The translations under genes and the position numbers were made by a program. A DNA stretch of 64,000 bases from an uncultured Tolumonas sp. Its GTDB lineage: Bacteria > Pseudomonadota > Gammaproteobacteria > Enterobacterales > Aeromonadaceae. Location of the stretch: positions 620,001 to 684,000 of the forward strand of contig NZ_OY782757.1 in the NCBI RefSeq assembly GCF_963678185.1. Direction: 5' to 3'. The notes under the pieces were generated by a model. The model made no database searches. It was not told the DNA's origin and saw nothing but the letters and a program-made list of their open reading frames with translations. Each line of letters starts with the position of its first letter. Position 1 is the stretch's first letter. Below, in pieces: positions 26,502-34,501 of this stretch.

Positions 26502-26816
26502 ATGGACTACTTCAAGTTCTTCAACATCATTGGGATCGGCCTTCAAATTATTGGTGTATTAATTCTGGCCAGATCAGATGCTTTAGCACGTCAAATTGAC
26601 GCCGCATATCAGTCTATTCCGGGAAACCCTCTAGTTGATGCATTCGAGGCAACCATAGAAGGGCGGGAGCGCACTCTTTCAGAGGAAGAGCAAAACTACA
26701 TAGACCTAGAAGCAACTACTAATGCGCATCAGGCCTTGTGTATTTTTAGAATATCCCTATTCCTTGTTGTTATTGGCATGATAACGCAGCTAGTTGTTGA
26801 GGCACTCAAGCCATGA
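26502..26816 (+). CDS. Small membrane protein in cassette
   Basis: A 104-residue protein with two membrane helices (about 7–24, FNIIGIGLQIIGVLILARSD, and 80–98, FRISLFLVVIGMITQLVVEA) and a polar, acidic loop between. It is the first gene after R4 and overlaps a 35-residue frame at its end (ATGA). A membrane partner of the broken SEFIR protein further downstream, or a stand-alone effector, is possible. Not recognised. Confidence 0.5.
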   Translation: MDYFKFFNIIGIGLQIIGVLILARSDALARQIDAAYQSIPGNPLVDAFEATIEGRERTLSEEEQNYIDLEATTNAHQALCIFRISLFLVVIGMITQLVVEALKP

Positions 26817-26920
26817 TTACATCGCGATCTAACATTCCAATCAACCGGATAGTCAAAAAGCTACGCTTTTTGCGGTCCGGTGATTTACCACGTTATACCC
26901 ATAAGGCACGTGCCGCGTGA
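26813..26920 (+). CDS. Tiny basic protein overlapping membrane gene
   Basis: A 35-residue basic frame (MITSRSNIPINRIVKKLRFL...) coupled by ATGA overlap to the upstream membrane gene and overlapping the GTG of the SEFIR fragment. It could be a real peptide or filler created by decay of this cassette. Confidence 0.3.
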   Translation: MITSRSNIPINRIVKKLRFLRSGDLPRYTHKARAA

Positions 26921-27057
26921 CAACTCCGCCTCGCCTCTTCATTTCCTATGGCCGGTCCTCGCCAGAGCATGAGCAGTGGGTAATTGATCTCACCACAGAG
27001 CTTGTTAATAGTGGCGTTGACGTGATCCTCGATTTGCCTTTGATTGAGACGTTATAA
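26917..27057 (+). pseudogene. N-terminal fragment of a SEFIR-domain protein
   Basis: From a GTG at 26917 the frame reads TTPPRLFISYGRSSPEHEQW then VIDLTTELVNSGVDVILDLP and stops after 46 residues. 'P-x-x-FISYxxxSxEHxxWVxxLxxxLxxxGVDVILD' is the opening of a SEFIR (TIR-like) domain, whose full length is about 150 residues and which is usually fused to an effector. The rest is missing, so this looks like a truncated immune-type effector left in the cassette. Confidence 0.75.
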
Positions 27058-27076
27058 AATCAATAGAAATAGATTG

Positions 27077-27205
27077 ATGAATCGTCACCCTAGAGAGTCG
27101 CAAATTGAGAAGGTGGATAAAGCTATAGTGGCAGAATGGAATGGAAATTTTCGAATCTGGCAATATCCCTCTGGTTTTGGCAAATACGATAGTTTCCGGC
27201 CCTAA
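27077..27205 (+). CDS. Short frame of unknown value before R5
   Basis: A 42-residue frame (MNRHPRESQIEKVDKAIVAE...) rich in aromatics toward its end (NFRIWQYPSGFGKYDSF). It may be a remnant of a larger gene, as the SEFIR fragment just upstream is. No homolog recognised. Confidence 0.25.
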   Translation: MNRHPRESQIEKVDKAIVAEWNGNFRIWQYPSGFGKYDSFRP

Positions 27206-27243
27206 ACCTTAAGAAACAACATATCCGTTATCTTCAAGACCTT

Positions 27244-27356
27244 CACTGTATCCTCCCCTGTGATGGATACACAAATCCCCTGTAACCCTTTCCCTATCTT
27301 GGTTTTTCCCATATGTGTATTGCAGCTCATCTTGGATATATCTTGGTTTTATTTTT
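27244..27356 (+). repeat. Cassette repeat R5
   Basis: Left end TATCCTCCCCTGTGATGGATAC, then CCCCTGTAACCCTTTCCCTA, CATATGTGTATTGCAGCTCA and the perfect core at 27330–27346, followed by TTTTATTTTTCTGATAAATC. The least decayed copy. Confidence 0.9.
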
Positions 27357-27394
27357 CTGATAAATCATTATAAAATTCAGTTTTGAGTATGTTT

Positions 27395-27422
27395 ATAGCC
27401 TGCCTATAAGGTAGGCTATAAA
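27395..27422. terminator. Hairpin beside R5, probable terminator
   Basis: GTTTATAGCCTGCC-TATA-GGTAGGCTATAAAC: perfect long stem just downstream (minus sense) of the small secreted-protein gene and just after R5. Confidence 0.6.
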
Positions 27423-27437
27423 CATCTAATGCTAACC

Positions 27438-27761
27438 TTATTTATTACTATCTTGCAAAATTATTTTATGTAATCGCTCCTGTGCATTTGGTTGAATATT
27501 TAGATGAATAAAATGCTTTTCATTCATTATGCTCCTCATTAACCCACCGTCCTGCGTATCTTTTAAGTCAATTGCATTCAATCTATTCTTTGCCCTCACA
27601 TCAACAATAGGGGCAATAAAATACTTTTTATTCATCATTTGTCTCATCAAACCACCACTGTGCTCACTTAACCCTCTATCAGGCCCAGCATATGAATTTG
27701 ATATAGTTGACATCAAAATAATCGTAAAGAACACACCCTTTAGCTTTAAAAGGAAACTCAT
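27438..27761 (-). CDS. Small secreted protein with a tandem repeat
   Basis: A 107-residue protein with a signal peptide (about 1–25, LKGVFFTIILMSTISNSYA followed by G). The mature part has an internal duplication: GGLMRQMMNKKYFIAPIVDV at about 36 and GGLMRSIMNEKHFIHLNIQP at about 72, each followed by a short polar stretch (AKNRLNAIDL and AQERLHKIIL). It is transcribed with the AhpD-like and exporter genes. Function unknown; periplasmic or secreted. Confidence 0.6.
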   Translation of the reverse strand: MSFLLKLKGVFFTIILMSTISNSYAGPDRGLSEHSGGLMRQMMNKKYFIAPIVDVRAKNRLNAIDLKDTQDGGLMRSIMNEKHFIHLNIQPNAQERLHKIILQDSNK

Positions 27762-27810
27762 AAATCACCTCAAGTCAATAAAACACTAACGCCATGTTTT
27801 TTTAATAAAT

Positions 27811-28248
27811 TTAATTTGGTAGTTTCCTAAATGCGATTGCAAACCGATTCCATGCATTTGTTGTGGTAATGATAAATGTTAAATCAACAATTTCTGCTTC
27901 CGTAAAATAGCTACTTATATCATTCCATCTTTCTTCTGTTACGTGAGACTCAGAAATTAAAGTGACCAATTCAGCCCATTGTAAAGCTGCGCGCTCGCGC
28001 TCAGTGAAAAATGGCGTATCTTTCCAGACGGATAATACTGACAGCCGTCGTTCTGATTCTCCTAATTTACGAGCCGCTGCTGAGTGCATATCTATACAAT
28101 ACGCACAACCGTTTATCTGAGAAACTCTTAACTTAACCAATTCAATTAATGATAATTCAAATCCCGATGAAACCACCCTCTGCTCTAGAGAGTTCATATG
28201 CTTCATGGTTTCAGGGTTTGCTTTAAAAAAATTAACTCTCTGTTCCAT
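27811..28248 (-). CDS. AhpD-like carboxymuconolactone decarboxylase family protein
   Basis: A 145-residue helical protein with the AhpD redox motif 'INGCAYCIDMHSAAARKLGE' (about 50–69; CxxC plus His) and 'ALQWAELVTLISESHV' (about 93). Family members act as alkylhydroperoxidases or reduce small electrophiles. It lies 60 bases after an MFS exporter gene, in a cassette with a methyltransferase and LysR regulator, which suggests detoxification of a small molecule. Confidence 0.85.
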   Translation of the reverse strand: MEQRVNFFKANPETMKHMNSLEQRVVSSGFELSLIELVKLRVSQINGCAYCIDMHSAAARKLGESERRLSVLSVWKDTPFFTERERAALQWAELVTLISESHVTEERWNDISSYFTEAEIVDLTFIITTTNAWNRFAIAFRKLPN

Positions 28249-28309
28249 TTTAATTCCTTAATGAAAATAATAATAGACACTCTCAATACTGTTATTGGAT
28301 TTAAAAGCA

Positions 28310-29743
28310 TTAAGATTTATTGTTTTTTCTTACAAACAATATTACAACAACACTAATCATTAACAGAAACACAGCGATAGCAAATGTAATATTCATACCA
28401 AAAGCAATAGCATCTGGTTTAGCAGTGTTAACATTCGAAGATTTTGAGGCGAAAGAAAAAATCAACCCCATAACTGATGCTCCGGTAAACAATCCTAGAT
28501 TGCGAGATAAATTCAGTAACCCGGAAACACTCCCTCGTTGTTCAAACTGAACATCCTTCATAACAGATGTATTATTTGCAGTTTGAAATATTGAATAACT
28601 TATTGTCATAATCACAAGCGGAATAATATAACCTATAATTCCAAAACCAATTGGCACTATGGATAAAAACAGACTTCCTATTGCTATTCCAACTACACCA
28701 ATTATCATCATTTTTTTGAAACCAAACTGATCTACAACCTTTCCAGCAGGAACACCTGAAAGCGCAGCAGCAAGAGGTCCTACAGACATAATTAGCCCTA
28801 CATTTTCAGGATTTAGCATCAATGCATGCGAAAGATAAAATGGACCAACTACCAGTGTTGTCATCATGACAGTCATCACTATCATGCTTAAAAATAAGCC
28901 TAAACTAATGTCCGGATTGTGAAACATTGATAAATTGATTAGTGGATGTTGTGACGATTTCTCTACATGAAGAAACAAATATACGCCTAACATGGCTAAA
29001 CTAATTAGTGCAATATTGAATAGGCCAAAGCTTCCATGTGTTGATGTCATTGATAATGCATATGTAACTAATGTCAACACCAATACAAATGTACCCTTAG
29101 CATCTATTTTTTTATTAGCTATTTGTGTTTTTTCCTTAGAATGAGAAAGATATTTACATACCAGAAATATAGTTAACAATCCAATTGGTACGTTAATGAA
29201 AAAAATAGATGCCCAACTAAATTTAGCAATTAAAATACCGCCTATAGTTGGTCCCAAAGCAGTACCAGTTGCTGACATTGCACCTAACAGCCCCATTGCT
29301 CTTCCAATATTATCTTTAGGTACAGTTTCTCCAACAAAAGCCATTGTCAAAGCCATCATAATGGCAGCTCCTAGTCCCTGAAAAATGCGAGCAGCCATAA
29401 GCATTTCGAGAGAGTTTGATATACCACAAATCAAGGAAGATATTGTGAAAGTTAGAAGACCTATAATTAATACATTCTTCCTGCCAAATATATCCCCAAT
29501 CTTTCCTACCGTTACTATTAAAGAAGTAATTGATAGTAAATAAGTTAAAACAACCCACTGAACATCTTGGAATGTCGCATTAAACACTTTAGCTAATGTT
29601 GGTAATGACACGTTTGTTATACTGGTACCCAATGATGCCATTAACATGGATAATGCCAGACTTATCATTGCAAAAATAACTTTAAACTTCTGTCGATTGA
29701 CTTCACCAACATCATTTATATCTTTTTCCTTAGATGAATTCAT
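28310..29743 (-). CDS. MFS drug exporter, DHA2 (EmrB/QacA) family
   Basis: A 477-residue, 14-helix membrane protein. Motifs: 'GKIGDIFGRKNVLIIGLLTF' (MFS motif A, about 79–98), 'MAARIFQGLGAAIMMALTMA' (motif B), and 'GAMSATGTALGPTIGGILIA' (motif C, antiporter signature, about 153–172). It exports hydrophobic drugs against protons. The gene is AT-rich compared with phage neighbours and lies in the R5–R6 cassette under likely control of the divergent LysR gene. Confidence 0.9.
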   Translation of the reverse strand: MNSSKEKDINDVGEVNRQKFKVIFAMISLALSMLMASLGTSITNVSLPTLAKVFNATFQDVQWVVLTYLLSITSLIVTVGKIGDIFGRKNVLIIGLLTFTISSLICGISNSLEMLMAARIFQGLGAAIMMALTMAFVGETVPKDNIGRAMGLLGAMSATGTALGPTIGGILIAKFSWASIFFINVPIGLLTIFLVCKYLSHSKEKTQIANKKIDAKGTFVLVLTLVTYALSMTSTHGSFGLFNIALISLAMLGVYLFLHVEKSSQHPLINLSMFHNPDISLGLFLSMIVMTVMMTTLVVGPFYLSHALMLNPENVGLIMSVGPLAAALSGVPAGKVVDQFGFKKMMIIGVVGIAIGSLFLSIVPIGFGIIGYIIPLVIMTISYSIFQTANNTSVMKDVQFEQRGSVSGLLNLSRNLGLFTGASVMGLIFSFASKSSNVNTAKPDAIAFGMNITFAIAVFLLMISVVVILFVRKNNKS

Positions 29744-29793
29744 ATTTACCTCTCATGTAATCATCTTAAATATCAAAAATACATATTGTCATG

Positions 29794-30516
29794 TTATAGT
29801 TTCTTTGCTTTTACCAGGCAATCAAAAGCAATTTTGTTTCCACTGTAGCTATTTACAAGACGTTCAACTTGCTCTGCCTTAACTATTTCTATGGCTTCAG
29901 AAAAAACAAGGTCACTTATAACATTGATTACTTGCTCTTTTGTATATAACAATTCTGGATGCTGAGGACCACCAAAACCATCTATCAAGTTTTTAGGATC
30001 ATGAGCAATAAGTAAAAATATCCCACCAGACTTCAAAGATTTCACTGCGTTTTGTAATATCGATTTCATTCTTTCAAATGGAAGTTGAAGATAAATCAAA
30101 GTAACCAAATCAAATTGACCATATTCTGGCTGATATTCATTAAGATCTTCTATTTTAAATTTTACTCTGTTTAATACGCCTTTTGACTCAGCTAAAAATT
30201 CGGCTTTCTCAATTGCTTGCTCCGAATAATCAATAGCACAAACAGACCATCCCTGTTCAGCTAACCACACTGCATTTCTACCTTCACCCGTTGCAAGCTC
30301 CAATGCACGTCCTATAGGAAGATCCACAGTCTCCGCAACCAAAAACTGATTTGCGGAAACGGTCCAGATATATTCTTTTGCCGCGTAACGTTGATTCCAA
30401 TATTCTTTATTAATTGCACGAGAAACCAGGTCATCTTTAATAACCATATCATTTTCATCTAACTTATTTGTTACAGTTACTGTCTGATCATTATGTTTTT
30501 CAATTTTACATTTCAT
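29794..30516 (-). CDS. SAM-dependent methyltransferase (TehB-like)
   Basis: A 240-residue class I methyltransferase. Start at 30516 is set by GGGAG seven bases upstream; the frame runs open to 30648 but would overlap the LysR start. Motifs: 'SRAINKEYWNQRYAAKEYIW', motif I 'GRALELATGEGRNAVWLAEQ' (about 71–90), 'VCAIDYSEQAIEKAEFLAES', and 'FDLVTLIYLQLPFERMKSIL'. Similar to TehB/thiopurine-type methyltransferases that detoxify small electrophiles or metalloids. Divergent from the LysR gene with a ~120-bp shared promoter region. Confidence 0.8.
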   Translation of the reverse strand: MKCKIEKHNDQTVTVTNKLDENDMVIKDDLVSRAINKEYWNQRYAAKEYIWTVSANQFLVAETVDLPIGRALELATGEGRNAVWLAEQGWSVCAIDYSEQAIEKAEFLAESKGVLNRVKFKIEDLNEYQPEYGQFDLVTLIYLQLPFERMKSILQNAVKSLKSGGIFLLIAHDPKNLIDGFGGPQHPELLYTKEQVINVISDLVFSEAIEIVKAEQVERLVNSYSGNKIAFDCLVKAKKL

Positions 30517-30636
30517 TTTTTTGCTCCCGACTAGATTTATTGGAAGCTTAGTTGAACAATTTGATTTGCAGAAGACGCACGATTTGCACTTTATAGTTGC
30601 ACAAAACGCTATACTAAAATCTCGAAAGTTCGTGAT

Positions 30637-31548
30637 ATGGTTACCCATATGAATAGACCTGATTTTAATTTACTTGTAACACTCGACGCTCTTCTCTCCG
30701 AATGTAGTGTTACTCGCGCTGCGCGTAAATTACAGCTTAGTCCATCAGCAATGAGCCGTGCTTTAGAGCGATTAAGAAAAACAACCGGAGATCCGTTGTT
30801 AGTAAGAGCTGGCCGCACTCTTGTTTTGACGCCACGAGCACTAGAGATAAAGAACCAAATTAATGATGTTGTTCATAATGCAGAAACTATTCTTCGCCCT
30901 GCTGAAACTATAAATTTAAAGGAACTCAAAAGGGTTTTCACCTTAAGGACTAGCGATGGTTTTGTTGATAATTTTGGATCAAACCTGATTAAACGAATTG
31001 AAACTGAAGCACCACATGTTCGATTGCACTTCATACAAAAATTAAATAAGGAAAGTTCCCATCTTAGAGACGGCAGCGTTGATCTAGAAACTGGAGTCGT
31101 CGGAACAATAACTAGCCCCGAGATACGTGTTCGAGCATTGTTTCGAGATCGTTTCATCGGAGTTGTTAGAGATGGTCATCCATTGAGCCAAGGACAGATA
31201 ACCCCAACTCGGTATAGTTCGGGCCGGCATGTTTTCATCTCTCGCCGGGGGCTTGATAAAGGTATTATTGATGAAATTCTACAGAAATCAGGTTTACAAA
31301 GAGACATTATTACGACAGTAAGTAATTTTTCTGCTGCCTTAGCACTTACAAGAACATCAGATTTAATTGCAACTGTTCCAGAACGACATACCGGAAACCT
31401 GCGCAATGGGCTATTTAGTTTTCCCATTCCTCTTGATATACCACCAATTACGGTATCAATGCTTTGGCATCCAAGAATGGATGCAGATCCAGCTCATCGG
31501 TGGTTGCGCCAATGTATTTTAGAGATTTGTAACGAGAGTCCGTTCTGA
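30637..31548 (+). CDS. LysR-family transcriptional regulator
   Basis: A 303-residue regulator. HTH at about 5–65 ('FNLLVTLDALLSECSVTRAA' and 'LSPSAMSRALERLRKTTGDP'), linker helix, and a substrate-binding domain from about 90. An internal ATG at 30649 (MNRPDFNLL) is also possible. It is divergent from the methyltransferase–MFS–AhpD genes and very likely regulates them in response to a small-molecule ligand. Confidence 0.9.
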   Translation: MVTHMNRPDFNLLVTLDALLSECSVTRAARKLQLSPSAMSRALERLRKTTGDPLLVRAGRTLVLTPRALEIKNQINDVVHNAETILRPAETINLKELKRVFTLRTSDGFVDNFGSNLIKRIETEAPHVRLHFIQKLNKESSHLRDGSVDLETGVVGTITSPEIRVRALFRDRFIGVVRDGHPLSQGQITPTRYSSGRHVFISRRGLDKGIIDEILQKSGLQRDIITTVSNFSAALALTRTSDLIATVPERHTGNLRNGLFSFPIPLDIPPITVSMLWHPRMDADPAHRWLRQCILEICNESPF

Positions 31549-31985
31549 AATTTACATCATGTTTAATGGTTTTTATTTATCAGCGTTGTTAATTATACAA
31601 CGCTAACTACGGGATCAAGATGTAACGCGGCAGCTACCCACATTTCAACCCAAGCTAATTCACGTGAAAACCGATCTGGCCGGCAGTCATAGACATCCGC
31701 GAGATATCGGCATGAATATCAGCTCACGTAATGGTGCTTAAGCTGGTTGTGTAGATTACTCCCCTCCGCCTCAAAGTTATTAAGCTCTGTCACTGCCTGA
31801 TCTACCCGTAAAGCCACTCGATCTGTAAATGTCAGGTCTATTGAGTTTTGAGATCAGCAAACAGCATCCAACATGTACGAACAACCGGCGTATATTTGGT
31901 GTCGATCCGGCAATGAAACCAAGCACCCCATTTTGTAATGAATGCTTCACGTTAATATCAGCACTGCATTTCATTATTTTGCATC
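31549..31985 (-). pseudogene. Degraded second copy of the Q antiterminator gene
   Basis: About 31612–31974 matches, base by base with many changes, the intact Q gene at 37753–38118 on the same strand: shared stretches include GATCTGGCCGGCAGT, ATGCTTCACGTTAATATCAGC and the start MKCSADINVKHSLQN versus MNVKHLLQN. The frame is broken by indels and an upstream ATG. Like the intact Q, it sits immediately beside an array repeat (R6). So a 'Q plus repeat' unit has been duplicated. Confidence 0.85.
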
Positions 31986-32205
31986 CTCCGCCGTGATGGA
32001 TTTCTAAACCCTCTAAAACCCCTACCCTGTCTACCTTTATGACATATGAACGTCACAGTTCATCTTGGATATATCTTGGTTTTATTTTGTGACAAATCAT
32101 AGTTTCGCTTTCATTGACGTAGTAGATTGAATCCACTATTCCGCAACTCATCCCAATTCAAATGGCTTTAGCGGGAAAAATCGGTTTAATGTAGCTGTTA
32201 GGAGT
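31982..32205 (+). repeat. Cassette repeat R6 with extended leader
   Basis: Left end CATCCTCCGCCGTGATGGAT, then CCCTCTAAAACCCCTACCCT, CACAGTTCA and the perfect core at 32063–32079, followed by TTTTATTTTGTGACAAATC. The next ~110 bases match the leader after R4 (GTAGATTGAATCC, GCGGGAAAAATCGGTTTAAT) and end with GTTAGGA, 14 bases before the next gene. Confidence 0.9.
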
Positions 32206-32216
32206 TTCACTGTCAT

Positions 32217-33584
32217 ATGGCACTCACTCGAATGGAAATTCATGGTTATCGCGGGTTCAGAGAAATCGGCGCACTAGATTTTTCGGTTCCGAATGGAGAG
32301 ATGGGTAGCGGTCTAACTATTCTCACTGGCCCAAATAACGCCGGTAAATCCTGCATCCTAGAGTGCCTGCGAGCTCGGTCGGGAGGTGAGGTCAGCTTTA
32401 CTGCTGGAACCCGGAACGGTGACATTGAACTTGTGAAGGTCAAGTACGTTGTTAATGGCAAAGATGAAATTCTGAAGTCAATAACGAAAGGCTCCAGCGA
32501 AACGATTAAAGAAGGAATTGACAAAAACTTCCATGTATTTGTTCTTCCCTCTCGCCGAGCCTTTAATCCATATTTCGGTAAAGGCGCCTGGTCACGAGAA
32601 TTCTACTTAGAACAAAGTGGCCTCCCCGCGCAGCGATCGTCTTTGCTTACCAACTTCGAGTACAGACTATTTAATACGATAAAGAACCCCGAACCTTTCA
32701 ATTCAATACTCGGTGAGGTCTTGGGATTTAAACCTGATTGGACAATTGACCGAGCAGACCAAAATGGTCAGTATTTTTTGAAGTTCTTTAACGGAAAGCA
32801 CTCCCACTCAAGCGACGGAATGGGGGAAGGCATCATCAGCGTGTTTTCGATCGTTGACTCAATTTATGACTCTAAACCAGGGGACGTCGTAGTAATCGAC
32901 GAGCCGGAGCTTTCGTTACACCCCGGTTTGCAAAAGCGAGTTGCCGCACTGCTCAGAAGATATTCTAAAGATAGACAAATTGTTGTAGCAACTCACTCTC
33001 CTTATTTTGTCGATCTTCGCGCTCTTGGTAGCGGCGGACACCTTGCGCGAGTTACAACCACTAATTCGATGACCAAGATTCATCAACTCAGTGCATCTGC
33101 CAAAGAATCGATTCGAAAGCTATCCGAAGGGAATTTGTATAACCCGCACGTCTTTGGACTGGATGCAAGGGAACTCTTTTTCCAAGATGACAAAATCATT
33201 CTCACTGAAGGGCAAGAAGACGTTCTTCTATATCCTCGGGTCGCAGAGCAATTAAATGAAGCTATTGCCGGAAACTTTTTTGGCTGGGGAGTAGGAGGAG
33301 CTAGCAACATTGCACACTTGTGCCGAATCCTCGCCGATCTCGGTTTTGTGAAAGTTGCGGGTCTATTGGATGGAGATAAGCTTGCCGAAGCTGACAAACT
33401 TAAGAAGGAGTTCCCCACATTTCACTTTGCTTGCATTCCAGCAAAAGATATTCGTACGAAGCCTCCACGGATCGCAGCAGAAGAAGTGTCAGGATTGCTG
33501 GACGAAAAAATGGCATTAAGAGCCGAGTTCGTCGATGCGATGAAAAAGATGTTTGCCGCGTTGTCGGCCCATATGCACGCCTAA
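32217..33584 (+). CDS. OLD-family ATP-dependent nuclease (AAA + TOPRIM)
   Basis: A 455-residue protein. ABC/SMC-type ATPase: Walker A 'LTGPNNAGKSCILE' (about 37–50), signature/Walker B 'VVVIDEPELSLHPGLQ' (about 223–238), H-loop 'VVATHSPYFVD'. C-terminal TOPRIM: 'KIILTEGQEDVLLYPR' (about 325–340), 'GWGVGGASNI', 'VAGLLDGDK'. OLD nucleases, including GajA of Gabija, act in phage defence. It stands in a cassette with its stop codon inside an integron attC, followed by HNH and KAP genes. Higher G+C than other cassettes, consistent with separate origin. Confidence 0.85.
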   Translation: MALTRMEIHGYRGFREIGALDFSVPNGEMGSGLTILTGPNNAGKSCILECLRARSGGEVSFTAGTRNGDIELVKVKYVVNGKDEILKSITKGSSETIKEGIDKNFHVFVLPSRRAFNPYFGKGAWSREFYLEQSGLPAQRSSLLTNFEYRLFNTIKNPEPFNSILGEVLGFKPDWTIDRADQNGQYFLKFFNGKHSHSSDGMGEGIISVFSIVDSIYDSKPGDVVVIDEPELSLHPGLQKRVAALLRRYSKDRQIVVATHSPYFVDLRALGSGGHLARVTTTNSMTKIHQLSASAKESIRKLSEGNLYNPHVFGLDARELFFQDDKIILTEGQEDVLLYPRVAEQLNEAIAGNFFGWGVGGASNIAHLCRILADLGFVKVAGLLDGDKLAEADKLKKEFPTFHFACIPAKDIRTKPPRIAAEEVSGLLDEKMALRAEFVDAMKKMFAALSAHMHA

Positions 33585-33664
33585 CATGGCGCTCAACCTG
33601 CTCCCTTCGGTCGCTGAACGCTGCGCGATAAAGCAACGCAGCGCCGGTTAGCTCTACGTTAAAC
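33579..33664 (+). repeat. Integron-type attC site
   Basis: R'' GCCTAAC at 33579–33585 (containing the TAA stop of the nuclease gene), L'' GCTCAACC at 33591–33598, L' GGTTAGC at 33646–33652, R' GTTAAAC at 33658–33664. L'' and L' pair as GGTTgAGC/GGTTAGC, leaving the single extrahelical G that sets strand choice for IntI. The central GCGTTGC/GCAACGC-type arms add further pairing. All match the attC consensus (RYYYAAC ... GTTRRRY). Confidence 0.8.
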
Positions 33665-33680
33665 GCTCCATGGAGGCTTC

Positions 33681-34451
33681 GTGTTATCAGATAAAGCACA
33701 AAAAATTTTAGATTATTTAGTTGAAAGGATTGACTCCGGAAAAGTTAAAGCAGGAAAGCCGGAAACATATTTTGCCTATTCGGAAATTCATAAAGACTTA
33801 CAATTTCCATATATTGCAAATACATATGGGAAAAGCCTTGATAGAAATGGGATGGGTGAGTTAGCCGAATGGACCAAGTTGAACGGTATTCCTGCAGTAA
33901 CTGGATTAATCATTTCCAAGTCAGATAATGATGGACTGTATTTTAAACGATTAAGCTATATGGTTCCTGGGCCTGGCTATTTTGAAATGTTCGAAAAAAT
34001 CGATCTAGATTTTTCATGGTGGGAAAAAGAGGTAGTAAAAAGCCTCAAATTTGATTGGAGTGCATTCATCACTCCAAAACTAACAAATCAAATTTTCCCT
34101 GAAGAAATCAAAAACACTTACACCGAAGGTTCTAGTGTTGAAGTAATAGTTAATCGTTATGAGAGAAGTGCAAAAGCTCGTAAAGAATGTATTGAGCATT
34201 GGGGCGCACAGTGCCAAGTTTGCCTAATAAGCTTTTCAGAGACGTATGGTAGTGACATCGGTGATAATTTTATACATGTGCATCATTTAACCCCTCTAAA
34301 AGAGATTAGTGAAGCCTATGAAGTCAATCCAACGGTGGACTTAGTTCCATTATGCCCCAATTGCCATGCAATGGTTCATCGCACAGAACCACCGATGAAA
34401 CCAGAAGTATTGAAACAGCGTTATATGCGCTTAACAAGTAAATCCAGGTGA
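33681..34451 (+). CDS. HNH endonuclease
   Basis: A 256-residue protein. The first ~150 residues form a specificity domain of unknown type (with 'PGPGYFEMFEKIDLDFSWWE'). The C-terminal part is an McrA-like HNH nuclease: 'RKECIEHWGAQCQVCLISFS' (about 167–186), 'FIHVHHLTPLKEIS' (about 196–209), 'DLVPLCPNCHAMVHR' (about 220–234), with four Zn-binding Cys and the HH pair. Similar proteins restrict modified DNA. It lies between two integron recombination-site-like sequences, i.e. it was an integron cassette. Confidence 0.85.
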   Translation: MLSDKAQKILDYLVERIDSGKVKAGKPETYFAYSEIHKDLQFPYIANTYGKSLDRNGMGELAEWTKLNGIPAVTGLIISKSDNDGLYFKRLSYMVPGPGYFEMFEKIDLDFSWWEKEVVKSLKFDWSAFITPKLTNQIFPEEIKNTYTEGSSVEVIVNRYERSAKARKECIEHWGAQCQVCLISFSETYGSDIGDNFIHVHHLTPLKEISEAYEVNPTVDLVPLCPNCHAMVHRTEPPMKPEVLKQRYMRLTSKSR

Positions 34452-34487
34452 CGCCTACAGCGCACCTGATTTAGGCGTTAGATTCCC
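34449..34487 (+). repeat. Truncated attC-like inverted repeat
   Basis: ACGCCTA (34451–34457) and TAGGCGT (34472–34478) are perfectly inverted around CAGCGCACCTGATT, and GTTAGAT (34477–34483) fits R' (GTTRRRY). The TGA stop of the HNH gene overlaps the left arm. It looks like an attC with its middle deleted; a simple hairpin terminator is the alternative. Confidence 0.55.
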
Positions 34488-34501
34488 TTCAGAGATTTTA
34501 T

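Noticed and set aside
33400-33699. Minus-strand frame over the attC
   Set aside because: It is antisense to the nuclease end and the attC, without a start signal.
32217-34451. Gabija (GajA/GajB)
   Set aside because: The OLD-family nuclease would fit GajA, but the next gene is an HNH nuclease rather than a UvrD-like helicase.
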